A DNA stretch of 64,000 nt, from contig NC_066579.1 of assembly GCF_024323335.1 (NCBI RefSeq), forward strand, positions 132,734,354 to 132,798,353, in the 5' to 3' direction. The notes under the pieces were generated by a model. It saw only the letters and a program-made list of their open reading frames with translations. It was not told the origin of the DNA and searched no databases. The translations under genes were made by a program, and so were the position numbers. Shown here in pieces: positions 32,280 through 44,718 of this stretch. Origin of the DNA: Lathyrus oleraceus. Taxonomy: Eukaryota; Streptophyta; Magnoliopsida; Fabales; Fabaceae. Each line of letters starts with the position of its first letter. Position 1 is the first letter of the stretch.

Positions 32280-35200
32280 GTACCAACATAAAAATGAGGG
32301 ATCAAAACCTCATAGTTCGTGATATAAATTCCAAAGTGGATGCATTGTTTTTAACAAAAAATTAAGTTTGAAAGGCACCAAGGCCTAAAATGGTTTGAAT
32401 GAGTTAGTTCTTTTTTGGCTTTTTGAAAGCTTAGGTCAAATATAATTAAGTTTATTTACAAGTTTGATTGAGAAAAGATGTTTGAAAAAGCAATGGCATA
32501 AGGCCAAAGTTTCTAGTTTGCAAAGTGGTCAAAATTTAGAATATAACAAGTTCAAACAAAGAAGTTTTTAAAAAGGAGAGAGATATTTTAAAATTAAAGA
32601 AGTTGGGAGGAGATGAAGAGACTAATCCTATGCACAAAATTAAAAGTTAAGAGTTGAAAAGATCTGACCGATGGGTAGCAATCCAATGGGCAAGAGTGCC
32701 ATATAGAAACCCCCAATTCCCTTGGATATTAGAATCAAGCAACAAATAATGCATACAATATTATCTTGAAGAGCAAGGCATCAAATAAAGATAGCCCCAT
32801 CCAAGCTTTAGCCACTCCATAATCTTCTTCAAATTGACCTATGTAGCAGATGAATTCTACAAGTCACAGGTTCAAAATAACAGTTTCATAGTGATCATGT
32901 TGCAGATGAACTCAAAGGGATCTTCAAAGATGTATCAGATGAAGTTTCAAATTGCAAGCACTTTGTTACATGATAATTGGCATTGGCCAAGTCCTTTTTT
33001 CATAGGGATGTTGTCTAGATTCTAAGTCCAATTGTTCAAGATCAAACCAACAGTCCACACTATAGTTTTTAGGATGTTTGTTATTATTATGTACATTAAT
33101 GGTCAAAGACCACGCAAACAAACAAAGTATACACAAACAAGATATATCACACAATATGGTCCAAGTGGACAAAGTGAAAAGGCATTAATATAAAAAATTA
33201 GAATGGTATGAATAATGGAAAAATGAATAGAGCTTAAAAATTAAAGTGCATTAAAATAAAAGACTTGAATTTAAATGTTAGTTGTTAATGAGTTAGAAGT
33301 TAGTATTATTTTGCTTTTGCTTTTTTTTAAGTCATTCTTTGGAGAACGCTCAACTCACTTATCACAAGCATGGATCCTTGAGCCAAGATATCTTCCAAAG
33401 GAAGGAAAAAAGGCCAAGTTTCCACACAATACCATGAAAGAGGGGAGACTTACAATCTCACTAACTAGAATGATATGCCTTTTGTGTCAAAAATTTAGCG
33501 CTATTTTAAGCAATCGTAATTGGACTATGTAGAAGTCACAACTATTTGAGGTCAGACAATAGAATTTTGGTGTTAATGCATGTTAGAAACATAGTATAAT
33601 GGACTATGTTCATGAAACATACCACACACAAAAAGAATATGCAAAAGAGGTGGCCTAATCTCATTCATACTCATGTTGATTTTTCAATCAACTAGCTTTA
33701 GGACTTTGAGATATCATAGGCCAAATGAAATGGATGCATAAAGAAGGGGAATTAGATGAAGAGGGAGGGGAATGAATTAAAACTCAAATTGATCAAAGGA
33801 GGACTTTTACCAAGTTAATATCATTCATTCATTTTGGGAGATGGAATGTACATTCCATCAATCCCCTAAATCCAATTGTATTAACCTAGCAAAGTCAAAT
33901 CAACCTTGACCAATGCCCAATAACACAAGTCAAACTTACACAAACCATTACAAGATGTCAACACAATTATTTGGCATTTATTCAATTTAAAAATACTAAA
34001 ATAATGCATTTAAATTAAATATGGTTTGTCAAAATCCTAAAACCTCATCAAAACACCAAATAAATGGCCATGAGATTTATCATAGGTTAAACAAGGTCAA
34101 AGGACCTTGGAGAAAAAATTTCAGAATTTTTGAAGACTTAAAAGTATTTTTAAACAATTAAAAATAATCACAAAATCAATTAAATCATGAAAAATATTAA
34201 CAATGATCCAAAAAATAATTTTAATTCAGAATATGAAAGAGGAATTTATTGAAAAAAAAATTGGTGAAACTCTCATATTTTTTGAATCAATATTAAAATT
34301 AATCTGAATTAATGAAAATCAAATGAATTAAAACAAAAATCAAAAAAATCAAAAAAATGTGAGCCATTGATCTCCCTCATTAATTGAGGTGGCAGATCAA
34401 GTGGACACAAACGTGCATTCCATGATGGAACTCAGTCAACGCGGTGTAGGCTTGGTATTCAAAAGCAACGCATGAGATTAAAACACTTTAAAAGAGATCA
34501 ATGGCTCAGAACCTGTCCAGCACACCACCGGCGCTGGACCTCCGGTCACCTTCTCAAGCGAGGTCCACTGGACTGGTTCACTCATCACCATCAAGAAAAT
34601 GAAAAAGGAGGACATGATCTGAAAGAAAAAATGACGTAGAGCACGAATCTGACCTCAATTTCAACTAACTCCAAATATATAAAAATATATGAGGAGTTGA
34701 ATTTTGAGGTGTGACAACTGAGTTGCTTCGATTTTACCTCAAAGCAACTCAGTCTTCTTGCCTACATTGGTAGGACTTCAGACAACCAAAGATCCAAGAG
34801 AATTGATGAGAATTGACTGAGAATCAAAGAGAAGAAGTTTTCTGAAATTTACCTTTAATGATGTGCAGAAATGGATCTTGCTTGCTTCAACCTTGATCTG
34901 ATCACACTTGAGAAGCTTGCAGGAGAGGTTTGGCAATGATACAAAACTTTGGATCCTGGAGTTTTTGAATCTCTAAACAGTGAGATTCAAACTCAATTTT
35001 CAAGTTGAAAATTCTCAGGTTTTCCTTTGAATGGTGAGGGTTTCAATTGGGGGGCAAAGCTGGCGCGCAAGGTGTCTTTGAATTGAGCTATAAGGGCATG
35101 TATTTATAGCAATTGGGACTGATATTTGCACACTTGAAAAATTGCTAAATTTGGACATTTCATGCATAAGCTTGCATGGGCGTGTACATGCCCATGAAGC

Positions 35201-35480
35201 AATCCAATTTGATCCACTTGCATCTGTTCTGAAGTTCAAACCATGCTTGGATGTCAAGTCAATGTGAAATGGAGTTTTTGGCATTTGATTTCTTCCAATC
35301 ATGCAGCTCTGCTAAAGCCATGCGCAGCCCTAGCAAATCTCATCCAAAATGCATGAACTTGGGTTCTTTGGAAAGCTTAGATCAAGGGGAACAAGTTTGA
35401 CTTATGCAAGAGTTATGGCATCCCAATGGACCACAAATTTAAAAGAATGGTTCCACGCAAAAAAAGGGATTAAAAAGAAA
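32280..35480 (-). repeat. Diverged Ogre LTR fragment (Ogre-2), host of the Ogre-1 insertion
   Basis: Sequence resumes at 32280 with a region similar to Ogre-1 LTR from about 27607 (both read ...GATCAAAACCTC...TAGTTC). It stays recognisable to about 35400. Shared landmarks include the TTTAGCGCTAT block (28961 and 33494) and the TATA box (30755 and 35101). It has no coding capacity. It is an older LTR of the same orientation into which Ogre-1 inserted. The right end is unclear and the LTR terminus was not found. Confidence 0.75.
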
Positions 35481-38264
35481 AAATGGAAACAAGCTTGTGA
35501 GTGAAAGTATATGTCTGCCACCTCAAGAATCTCATCAGTGTTTGACCTATTACATCCATCATCATTACTATCAAAATTCTCTTGCTGACTAAATGTATTT
35601 TGTTGAACTAATTGGGTTTAGGAATGGAGATCATCAAGGAGAAGGGGTGGGTTTTAATCAAAATTTGAGCCTTATATCTTTTGTTTTATAAACTGTGAAC
35701 CAGGCCACGTTATAACATTTAAAAGTCCTAATTGAAGCCAGGTTCACTATGAAAGCATACTCAATAAAATTTGCATTAAACTGACTCCAAATGTTTGTTA
35801 AATCATTGATAACCATCTTGTTTTATCACATTTTCACATCTTCATTTGTGCCAACCTCGTGACCAGATATCATATCGATACACCATATATGTTTTCCATA
35901 AAAAAATTGTATTTCAAAAAACTTGCATGAGCATGGCGTTAGAATTACTTTTCAAAGAGAACATTTTTCTCACAAATCAATACTTAGCACAAAGGAAATA
36001 TCAGCAATGGTCTGATCAGGGGCATACCACTTCGAGACATTGTTGACTAGGGGCAAGTCACCTAAGGATCCTTCCAATTGGGGGCAAATCCTTATAGTCA
36101 TGGGCAAATCATCTTAAGATCATACTAACTAGGGGAAAAGCGTCCCAAGATCTGACCCACCAGTGTTGAATCACCTCTATGATCCTAATGATAAGGGGTG
36201 AACCTTTCAAGAGCTCATACTGGGGCAGGCCATCTAAGGAGCAAACTGGAGCCAACCACTCTGAAAGTCAGTTAGTCATGGGGCATACTTTCCCAAAAGT
36301 TCAAATATTGGGGCAATTCATATGAAGGTCACATCGCACCATTCTGGGACCCAAGTTTTCTTTCATGCAACTCTTCCAAATCCTAGTGTCATGGGGCAAA
36401 TCATTCCAAGAATGTATCAAGCACCAGTTAATCAGGGAAATACCTTGCAAGATTTAGATACTAGGGGTAGTCCTTATCAGGGTCATATCACAGCATGGCA
36501 TGATTCAAGTTCCTTCTCAAGACACTCCTCTAGACCCTAATAATCAGGGGCTGACTTTTCAAGATTTAAATATTGGGACAATTCATATCAAGGTCATATT
36601 AAAGCATGGTGGGATCCAAGTTCCTTTTCAGGAAAATCCTTCAAAGAAGACATACAAACAAGGGCAATACCCTCCAACTCTCAATCAATCTGGGGCAGAC
36701 CGCTGTAAGGCTTGATCAAAAGAATCCGCTTCCCAAACACGAATCATCTGGGGCAGTTCATTCCAATAGTCGATGAGTCAAGGGAAAATCTCTCCAAGGC
36801 TCATACAACGACATGTCGTCTCAATGGCATGGTTAAGCTACTTCAAATTCATATTGAGGCGAATTTCTTCAAATACCCAACAGGATGGGGGAATTATATG
36901 ATATTGTAGGGACAATCTCTCTCAATACTTTCAAGATGTATGTACAAGCTCTTCCATACATCAACAATCGTCAAGTTCGAAATGCATATTGGGAAGTCAT
37001 GTTGACATAATAACCTACCACCTTTTGACAAACAACCTTGTTACACAAGCAACCTCTCTAAGCCTTGCAGTCCCTGACTCACAACGGGAGTAGTTGTTAA
37101 AACATTCAAATCATTTTCATGCATTAATCATGTCGCTACGCTCTAGCGTCAAACCATGCATATCATCTCGTTCATCTATCACATTCCCATAACACGAATC
37201 TAACATCTATAAAAGCCCAACCTCACTTGGCACCTACATCCGAAAATCCCAACTTCATTTGGCATTCATCTCAAAATCCCAACTTTTATTGGCATCTAAC
37301 AAAAGTCCAACCTTGTTTGGCACTCAATACCTACAAATGTCTCAATCTTCAACAACACAACCCAAGACTATTACATTGCATGCATCAATCATCTCATAAA
37401 TACATCATATCAAGCGTAGCATATCCATGAATGTGGAGCATTACATCGTACAAATTCTAAACATGCATATATAACATGGCATAACATACATACATAACAT
37501 ATGATGAAACGCGGGACTCATCATGAGAGTATGGATCAATCCCTATCTAAATCGGCGATAGATCTCCATCCAAGCTTCTCCCTAGCTCTTTTCTCACTTT
37601 ACATCCCAGTAAGTTATTCTTAAGGTCAATTCCCCAACAAGTATCCTTGGAACTCATTCTCTAAGTAGAAAATACTTAGCAACATTGTCCCCATTGTGCC
37701 CTAATGGTAGACATCTACTTCACTAGATCCTTGCAAGGATTTCTTAGAACTTTCCCCCCGCACTCGCATTCCTTAGGGAACCTCGTCTAGAAGCATATTC
37801 CCCAAGTAGACAGACGTCTTACGTGACACTAGTCTTCCCCAGTAGAGACATCAAGTTATTTTATCAATATCCTTTTTACTCATTTCTTCTTAGAGAACTC
37901 CCCAACATAAGTTATATTACCATTGTCACTTTGTTTATTACACCACTGTTCACTTTGGTTCTTACGCCGTTTTCATTCAGTTACTTCGGTTCTTACAATG
38001 TTGTCATTCAGTCACTTCGGTTCTAACACTGTTGTCATCCAGTCACTTCAGTTCTTACACCGCCGTCATACTTTCACTTTGATCATTACACAGTTTGTTT
38101 TTTCACTTCGATTCTTACACCATTTGTCATCTTGTTTTATGGTTCTTATGCAGCTATTATTTCCTTCATATATTTCGGATCTTACATCAATTTTCTTTCC
38201 AATAATGAGTTATCGATTCTTATATCGATGATGATCGAAGTCCAATCCCCAGCTATACCAGTAC
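35481..38264 (+). other. Non-coding repeat DNA, probably 3' UTR of a plus-strand Ogre/Tat element (Ogre-3), part 1
   Basis: No protein is seen. The region has loosely repeated phrases: GGGGCAAATC or GGGGCA followed by CATCTAAGG-like words (about 36000-36900), CCCCAGTA-type phrases, and TCACTTCGGTTCTTACA units (37920-38230). The sequence resumes after two insertions at 46636 and 55637 and leads to a degenerate polypurine tract and LTR start near 56443-56470. Calling it Ogre 3' UTR is inference from that junction. Confidence 0.5.
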
Positions 38265-38952
38265 TGTAACACCCTTCTAAAATACCCCAATAATTAAGTA
38301 ATTCAACAAAATATAAATCAGAGTAGATATACAATTTAAGGGTGTCACACTTGACACTTCACACCATTCACCATAGTAACTTGTCATGCTCATTTATTAA
38401 TCAAAATAAAACATTGCATAATACGCAGCGGGTAGAGATCAATTCAATCATGCAAACCATGTAACACATTACATGTAAAGTTGTTCAACAACCAAAATGA
38501 AAACAAAGTAAAACATCCCGTCCCGATGTTACATCTACCAGAGCATGACCCACTAAGGAACTACACTAGACTTCAAGCACTAGCTTCTACTCAATCACTG
38601 CTCGTTACCTGAAACATAGTTGTAAGGGTGAGTTCCTCAATCGATATAACAAGCATTATAAAATATCATGTAATGCTAAGTAAATTAACATATTTCATCA
38701 CCCTAATCATATCACACATTTAGCAACGGCAACATCAACTCAAAATCATAATCATACTCAACCCAACACAAAACCCACGTATAATATTGGAATACATCCA
38801 TTCATATTATACGCCATACATACATTATGCAATGAGACTCCATGCATGCGGTACCGACTATTCGTGAACACATAGTTCAACCTCACCGATCAAATCCAGA
38901 TACGGCTACCAAGCTCACTAGTCCTACTCATTTGAGACCTAGTGACTCACAT

Positions 38953-39160
38953 CACTAATTCCTCACCGTGGGAATTAGCTACCACCCCAAGGGCTATGCT
39001 ATGCACGCTAAATCACCTAGCATGCAAACATCAACAACAATCCACAATAATTCACTCACTAATTCCTCACCATGGGAATTAGCTACCACCATAAAGGCCA
39101 TATTATGCACACTAAATCACCTAGCATGCAACCATCAACAATCCACAATGGACATATGCT
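38953..39160. repeat. 104-bp imperfect tandem duplication in Tekay-2 LTR
   Basis: CACTAATTCCTCACC starts at 38953 and again at 39057. The two units share most bases but differ at scattered positions (for example CCGTGGG against CCATGGG). The other LTR has the same pair near 45407-45615. It occupies the place after the GGTACC anchor where Tekay-1 has its 44-bp triplication. Confidence 0.9.
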
Positions 39161-39432
39161 CACACTCTAAGCCATAAACAGTCCATTCACAATAGCATAC
39201 ATAATAGATATATTCACAACATTATGCACACCATCATACATCATCAATACAATTATCACAGAATCATATTATGTCACGCCACATAATCAATCACAGTATT
39301 AGCACACTCTACTAATACCTACACTACTCAAAACAACGGGAAATTGATCCCTCCTATATCATACACCAATATAGGCCAATCATCAATTGTTCACAATATT
39401 TAAAATATCAGTTTTTCTACTTTTCCAACAGT

Positions 39433-39611
39433 GTTAACCGGTTAACGCCCTGGGTTAACCGGTTAACGCAACACAGAACACGCTTCCTGGCACATTTTAA
39501 CAATGTTAACCGGTTAACACCCTGGGTTAACCGGTTAACGCAAGACAGACAGCAATATTTCACAATTCATAACAGTGTTAACCGGTTAACACCCTGGGTT
39601 AACCGGTTAAC
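39433..39611. repeat. GTTAACCGGTTAAC paired-palindrome array, Tekay-2 3' LTR
   Basis: Six perfect copies of the 14-bp palindrome at 39433, 39454, 39505, 39526, 39577 and 39598. They form three pairs; within each pair the starts are 21 bp apart, and pair to pair the step is exactly 72 bp. Flanks repeat too (AACAGTG before the pair, GCAAGACAG after it). The other LTR has the same array from 45887. It lies about 0.5 kb downstream of the LTR TATA box in the transcribed direction. Confidence 0.97.
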
Positions 39612-40181
39612 GCAAGACAGAAAGCTGTTCCTGCGCTAACACGAAGCAGAATGCAGAATCCTCCGCATTTTCCGCCGTTGGAGGACTTCCGGACCTCCAA
39701 TTCCAATTCCGTAAAAAACTACACATTCGGAAAATCACAACTCACCCAATTATAGATTCAATTACAGCTTTAACATAACTTATTCATCCCAATTTTCAGC
39801 ACTCATCATCCCAATTAGGGTCAATTCAACGGCTTATTACTACCCATTACATGTTAACCCATAATACCCATTAAACGACGATAAACCCCCCTTACCTGAG
39901 TTAATCCGGCAAATCCTTTCTTGACCTTCGACAATCGTGAATTCTCCTCTTGAGCCCTAGCCTCTTCTTCTCCCTTTCTCAGTTTCTTCTCTTTTCTCCC
40001 AATGTTACGTGTTCTCTGTTTTCAGTAAAAAAACCCTTTTTACCAAATGGGACTCTTTATATATATTCCAACTTATTATTCCAATAATAATAATCCAATA
40101 ATATTCCAATTATTTAATTAAATTAATAAATATACTATTAACTTAAATTAAATAATTATCATATTTTATCGGGGTGTTACA

Positions 40182-40194
40182 ACTCTCCCCCACT
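40182..40194 (-). other. Tekay-2 polypurine tract
   Basis: Minus strand AGTGGGGGAGAGT abuts the 3' LTR and is identical to the Tekay-1 tract. Confidence 0.9.
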
Positions 40195-40223
40195 AAAAGA
40201 GTTTTCGTCCTCGAAAACATACC

Positions 40224-43200
40224 TCAAGCGAATAACTCTAGATAAGACTCCTTCATCTGACTCTCAAGTTCCCAAGTCACATTGCCACCTGCTGGTCCTC
40301 CCCAAGCTACCTTTACCAAAGCAATCTCTTTACCCCGCAACTGCTTCAACTCTCGATCCTCGATCCTCATAGGTGATGTTTCAATAGTCAGGTTATCTCT
40401 CACCTGTACATCATCTACTTGGACCACATGCGATGGATCAGGAATGTACCTCCTCAACTGAGACACATGAAAAACCTCATGCAAATTCGCAAGTGACGGC
40501 GGTAAAGCGATACGATAGGCTACCTCCCCTATCCTCTCCAAAATCTGATAAGGACCAATAAATCGAGGTGTCAACTTCTTCGACTTCAAAGCTCGACCAA
40601 CCCCAGTTATCGGAGTAACACGAAGAAACACATGATCTCCCTCTTGGAACTCAAGTGACTTCCTCCTCTTGTCGTGATAACTCTTCTGACGACTCTGAGC
40701 AATCCTCATCTTCTCCTGAATCATCTTAATCTTTTCCGTAGTTTGTTGAACAATCTCCGGTCCAACCACAACACTCTCACCGGACTCATACCAACATAAA
40801 GGTGTCCGACATCTCCTACCATACAAAGCTTCAAACGGTGCCATACCAATGCTCGAATGAAAACTATTGTTGTAGGTAAACTCAATCAAAGGTAAATAAC
40901 AATCCCAAGCACCTCCCTTTTCCAAAACACAAGCCCTCAAAAGATCCTCCAGTGACTGAATCGTCCTCTCAGTCTGACCATCAGTCTGCGGATGATATGC
41001 AGAACTCAATCTCAGCTTAGTTCCCAAAGCCCTCTGCAAACCTTCCCAGAACTTCGATGTGAATCTAGGATCTCTGTCCGAAACAATACTCGACGGAATA
41101 CCATGCAAACTTACAATTTTCTCAATATACAACTCAGCTAATCTCTCTAACGGATAATCCATTCTGATCGGAATGAAATGAGCCGATTTTGTCAATCTGT
41201 CAACAATCACCCAAATAGCTTCAAAATTCTTAATTGTCCTCGGTAAACCCGAAACAAAATCCATACTGATACTATCCCACTTCCACTCTGGAATAGCCAA
41301 CGGTTGCATTAGCCCAGACGGCTTCTGATGCTCAATCTTTGACTTCTGACAAGTCAAACAAGAATAAACAAAACTCGCAATTTCTCTTTTCATTCCCGGC
41401 CACCAAAATAACTTTTTCAAATCATGATACATCTTCGTAGCCCCAGGATGAATACTCAGGCCACTACGATGTCCTTCCTCAAGAATACTCTTCTTAAGTT
41501 CGGTAACATCCGGAATACACACCCGATTACCAAATTTCAAAACACCATTCTCATCAACTCTGAATTCACCACCTTGACCTTGATTCACTAGAGTCAACTT
41601 ATCAACCAAAAACACATCGGATTTCTGACCCTCTCTAATCTCATCCAGAATACCACTCGTTAACTTCAACATTCCCAATTTAACACTATTGTGAGTACTC
41701 TCACACACCAAACTCAAGTCTCTAAACTGCTCAATTAAATCCAATTCCTTAACCATTAACATAGACATATGCAATGATTTCCGACTCAATGCATCAGCCA
41801 CTACATTTGCTTTACCCGGATGGTAATTCAAACCAAAGTCATAATCCTTCAGAAACTCTAACCATCTCCTCTGTCTCATATTCAGCTCTTTCTGATCAAA
41901 CAAATACTTTAAACTTTTATGGTCACTGAAAACCTCAAATCTTGACCCGTACAAGTAATGCCTCCATAACTTCAGAACAAATACCACAGCTGCCAACTCT
42001 AAATCGTGTGTCGGATAGTTCCTCTCATGAACCTTCAGTTGTCTCGAAGCATAAGCTACAACCTGCTTATTCTGCATCAAAACACCACCCAAACCCAACA
42101 ATGAAGCATCACAGTAAACCTCAAATGGTTCCGATGGACTTGGTAATATCAGAATAGGAGCAGTAGTTAACCTTCTCTTTAACTCTTGGAAACCTTCTTC
42201 ACATTTTGAGTCCCAAACAAACGCTTGCCCCTTTCTAGTCAACATCGTTAACGGTAACGCCAACTTAGAAAATCCCTCAATGAATTTCCTATAATACCCT
42301 GCAAGTCCAAGAAAACTCCTTATCTCAGAAACTGACTTCGGAGCTTCCCACTTAGATACCGCTTATATCTTAGAAGAATCAACAGCAACACCACCTCTTG
42401 AAACCACATGACCAAGAAAACTAACCTCTTCTAACCAAAATTCACACTTGGACAGTTTAGCAAATAACTTCTTTTCTCGTAGAACTCCTAAAACCACTCT
42501 CAAATGTTCAGCATGCTCTTCTTCAGATTTCAAATACACCAAAATATCGTCTATAAACACCACAACAAACTTGTCTAGGTACGGATGGAAAATCCTATTC
42601 ATATACTCCATAAATACTCCAGGCGCATTAGTCACACCAAAAGGCATTACAGAATACTCATAATGTCCATACCTTGTTCTGAAAGCAGTCTTCTGAATAT
42701 CCTCAGTTTTCACACGTATTTGATGATACCCCGATCTCAAATCTATTTTGCTGAACACACTCGCACCAACCAACTGATCCATCAAATCATCAATCCTCGG
42801 CAAAGGATACCGATTCTTGATCGTCACTTTATTCAGTTGCCTGTAGTCCACACACAACCTCATAGTACCTTCTTTCTTCTTAACCAATAACACTGGTGCA
42901 CCCCACGGTGACACACTCGGACGAATAAATTTCTTATCCAACAGATCTTCCAACTGACTTTTCAATTCAGTTAACTCAACAGCAGACATACGGTACGGAG
43001 CCATCGACATCGGCCTAGTACCAGGTACCAAAACAATCGAGAACTCAACTTCACGCTCTGGCGGTAATTCATTCACTTCTTCAGGAAACACATCAGGAAA
43101 ATCACACACCACGGCTAGATCGCAAATCACCAGTTTATCTTTAGCCTCCAAAGTCGCTAACAGCATAAACAACTCTGCCTCATCTGCTACTGCCTCATTC

Positions 43201-44594
43201 ACCTGCCTTGCTGATAGAAACAAACTCTTTCCTTCCTCAATCTCAGGAAAGATCACAGTCTTATCAAAACAGTTGATATAAACTCGGTTACACACCAACC
43301 AGTTCATACCCAAGATAACATCAATCTGCACTAGTGGAAGACACACGAGGTCCATCCCAAAGTCTCTACCAAAAATACTCAAAGGACAATCTAAACAAAC
43401 TGAAGTAGTAGTCACTGAACCCTTCGCAGGAGTATCAATCACCATACTCCCATGCATCTCAGATATCTCTAATTTGAGTTTCACAGCACAATCCAAAGAT
43501 ATAAAGGAATGAGTCGCACCTGTGTCAATAATAGCTACAAGAGGAAAGCCATTAATATAACACGTACCTCGGATCAAACGATCATCTGCAGAAGTCTCAG
43601 AACCCGATAAAGCAAAGACCTTGCCTCCCGACTGGTTCTCTTTCTTCGGCTTAGGACACTGTGGGCTAATATGACCCACCTCTCCACAGTTGAAACATGT
43701 CACAGTCTTCAACCGGCATTCTGCAGCCAAGTGACCACCTTTTCCACACTTGAAACACTTCTTCTCAGTACTGGTACACTCATGGAAACGATGTTCCGCC
43801 TGACCACATCTGTAACACTTAGTAGGGGCACTGGAGTCTCCCCCACTAGGTCTCTTCATCCCACTCTGTCTCTGGAAACCTTTGCCAGCTGCATACGGTT
43901 TCCCACGATCATTCTGATTCTTGCCTTTCCTATCAACCCTCTGCTGATAGCTCTCTGCTCTAGCCTTGGTATCCTGTTCAAAAATCCTGCAGCAGTCAAC
44001 CAAGTCAGAAAACACTCTAATCCGCTGATACCCAATAGCCTGCTTGATCTCGGGACGCAACCCGTTCTCAAACTTCACACATTTTGAAAATTCCCCAGTA
44101 GCCTCATCATAGGGAGTGTAATACTTCGACAGCTCTGTGAACTTAGCAGCATACTCAGTAACAGACCGGTTGCCCTGCTTCAATTCCAAGAACTCTATCT
44201 CTTTCTTTCCTCTGACATCCTCTGGGAAGTACTTCCTCAGGAATCTCTCCCTGAACACCGCCCAAGTGATCTCAGCACTCCCAGCAGCTTCCAACTCAGT
44301 GCGGGCAGCAACCCACCAATCATCTGCTTCCTCTGACAGCATATGCGTACCGAACATGACCTTCTGGTTATCGGCACACTCAGTCACTCGGAAGATCCTC
44401 TCGATCTCCTTCAACCACTTCTGAGCACCATCTGGATCGTATGCTCCCTTGAACATTGGAGGATTGTTCTTTTGGAACTCACTCAGTTGACGAGCAGCTC
44501 CCAGTCCCACAACATTCGGATTTCCTCCAAGTACTCCAGCTAGCATACCTAGAGCCTCAGCAATCGCAGCATCATCTCTACCTCTTCCAGCCAT
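40224..44594 (-). pseudogene. Tekay-2 gag-pol polyprotein with one in-frame stop
   Basis: One frame of 1457 codons from [12 protein letters not shown] (44594) to 40224, broken only by TAA at 42365-42363, between RT (VAVDSSKI) and the RNase H side (AVSKWEAP). The gag has three CCHC knuckles ([42 protein letters not shown]). Protease [16 protein letters not shown], RNase H, integrase D, D and E and the C-terminal chromodomain-like tail are all present and almost the same as in Tekay-1. Up to the third knuckle gag is clearly diverged. As it stands the product would end after RT, without RNase H or integrase. Confidence 0.95.
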
Positions 44595-44702
44595 CTCTAT
44601 TCTGAAAACTCAACAAGCTAAAACAATAAGTACTGATAGGGTTACACAACACCTATCACGTACAGGGAAACAGAATAATTACGACTCGACTCGACCGTCT
44701 AT

Positions 44703-44714
44703 GCTCTGATACCA
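44703..44714 (-). other. Tekay-2 primer binding site
   Basis: Minus strand TGGTATCAGAGC, four bases from the 5' LTR, complementary to initiator tRNA-Met. Confidence 0.92.
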
Positions 44715-44718
44715 CTAA

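Larger units (their letters stand above)
38265..40181 (-). repeat. Tekay-2 3' LTR
   Basis: 1917-bp LTR beginning TGTAACACCC and ending GGGTGTTACA on the plus strand, like Tekay-1. It has a 104-bp imperfect tandem duplication, the GTTAACCGGTTAAC array and a TATA box near 40066-40080 (minus strand). Short blocks are shared with the Tekay-1 LTR (the GAGTTCCTCAATCGATATAAC region, the CATCCCGTCCCGATGTTACA region, and both ends). The rest differs. Confidence 0.95.

Noticed and set aside
36322..36909. Overlapping short frames that might be an exon cluster
   Set aside because: They follow the irregular GGGGCA-type repeat phrases, change frame repeatedly and have no shared domain.
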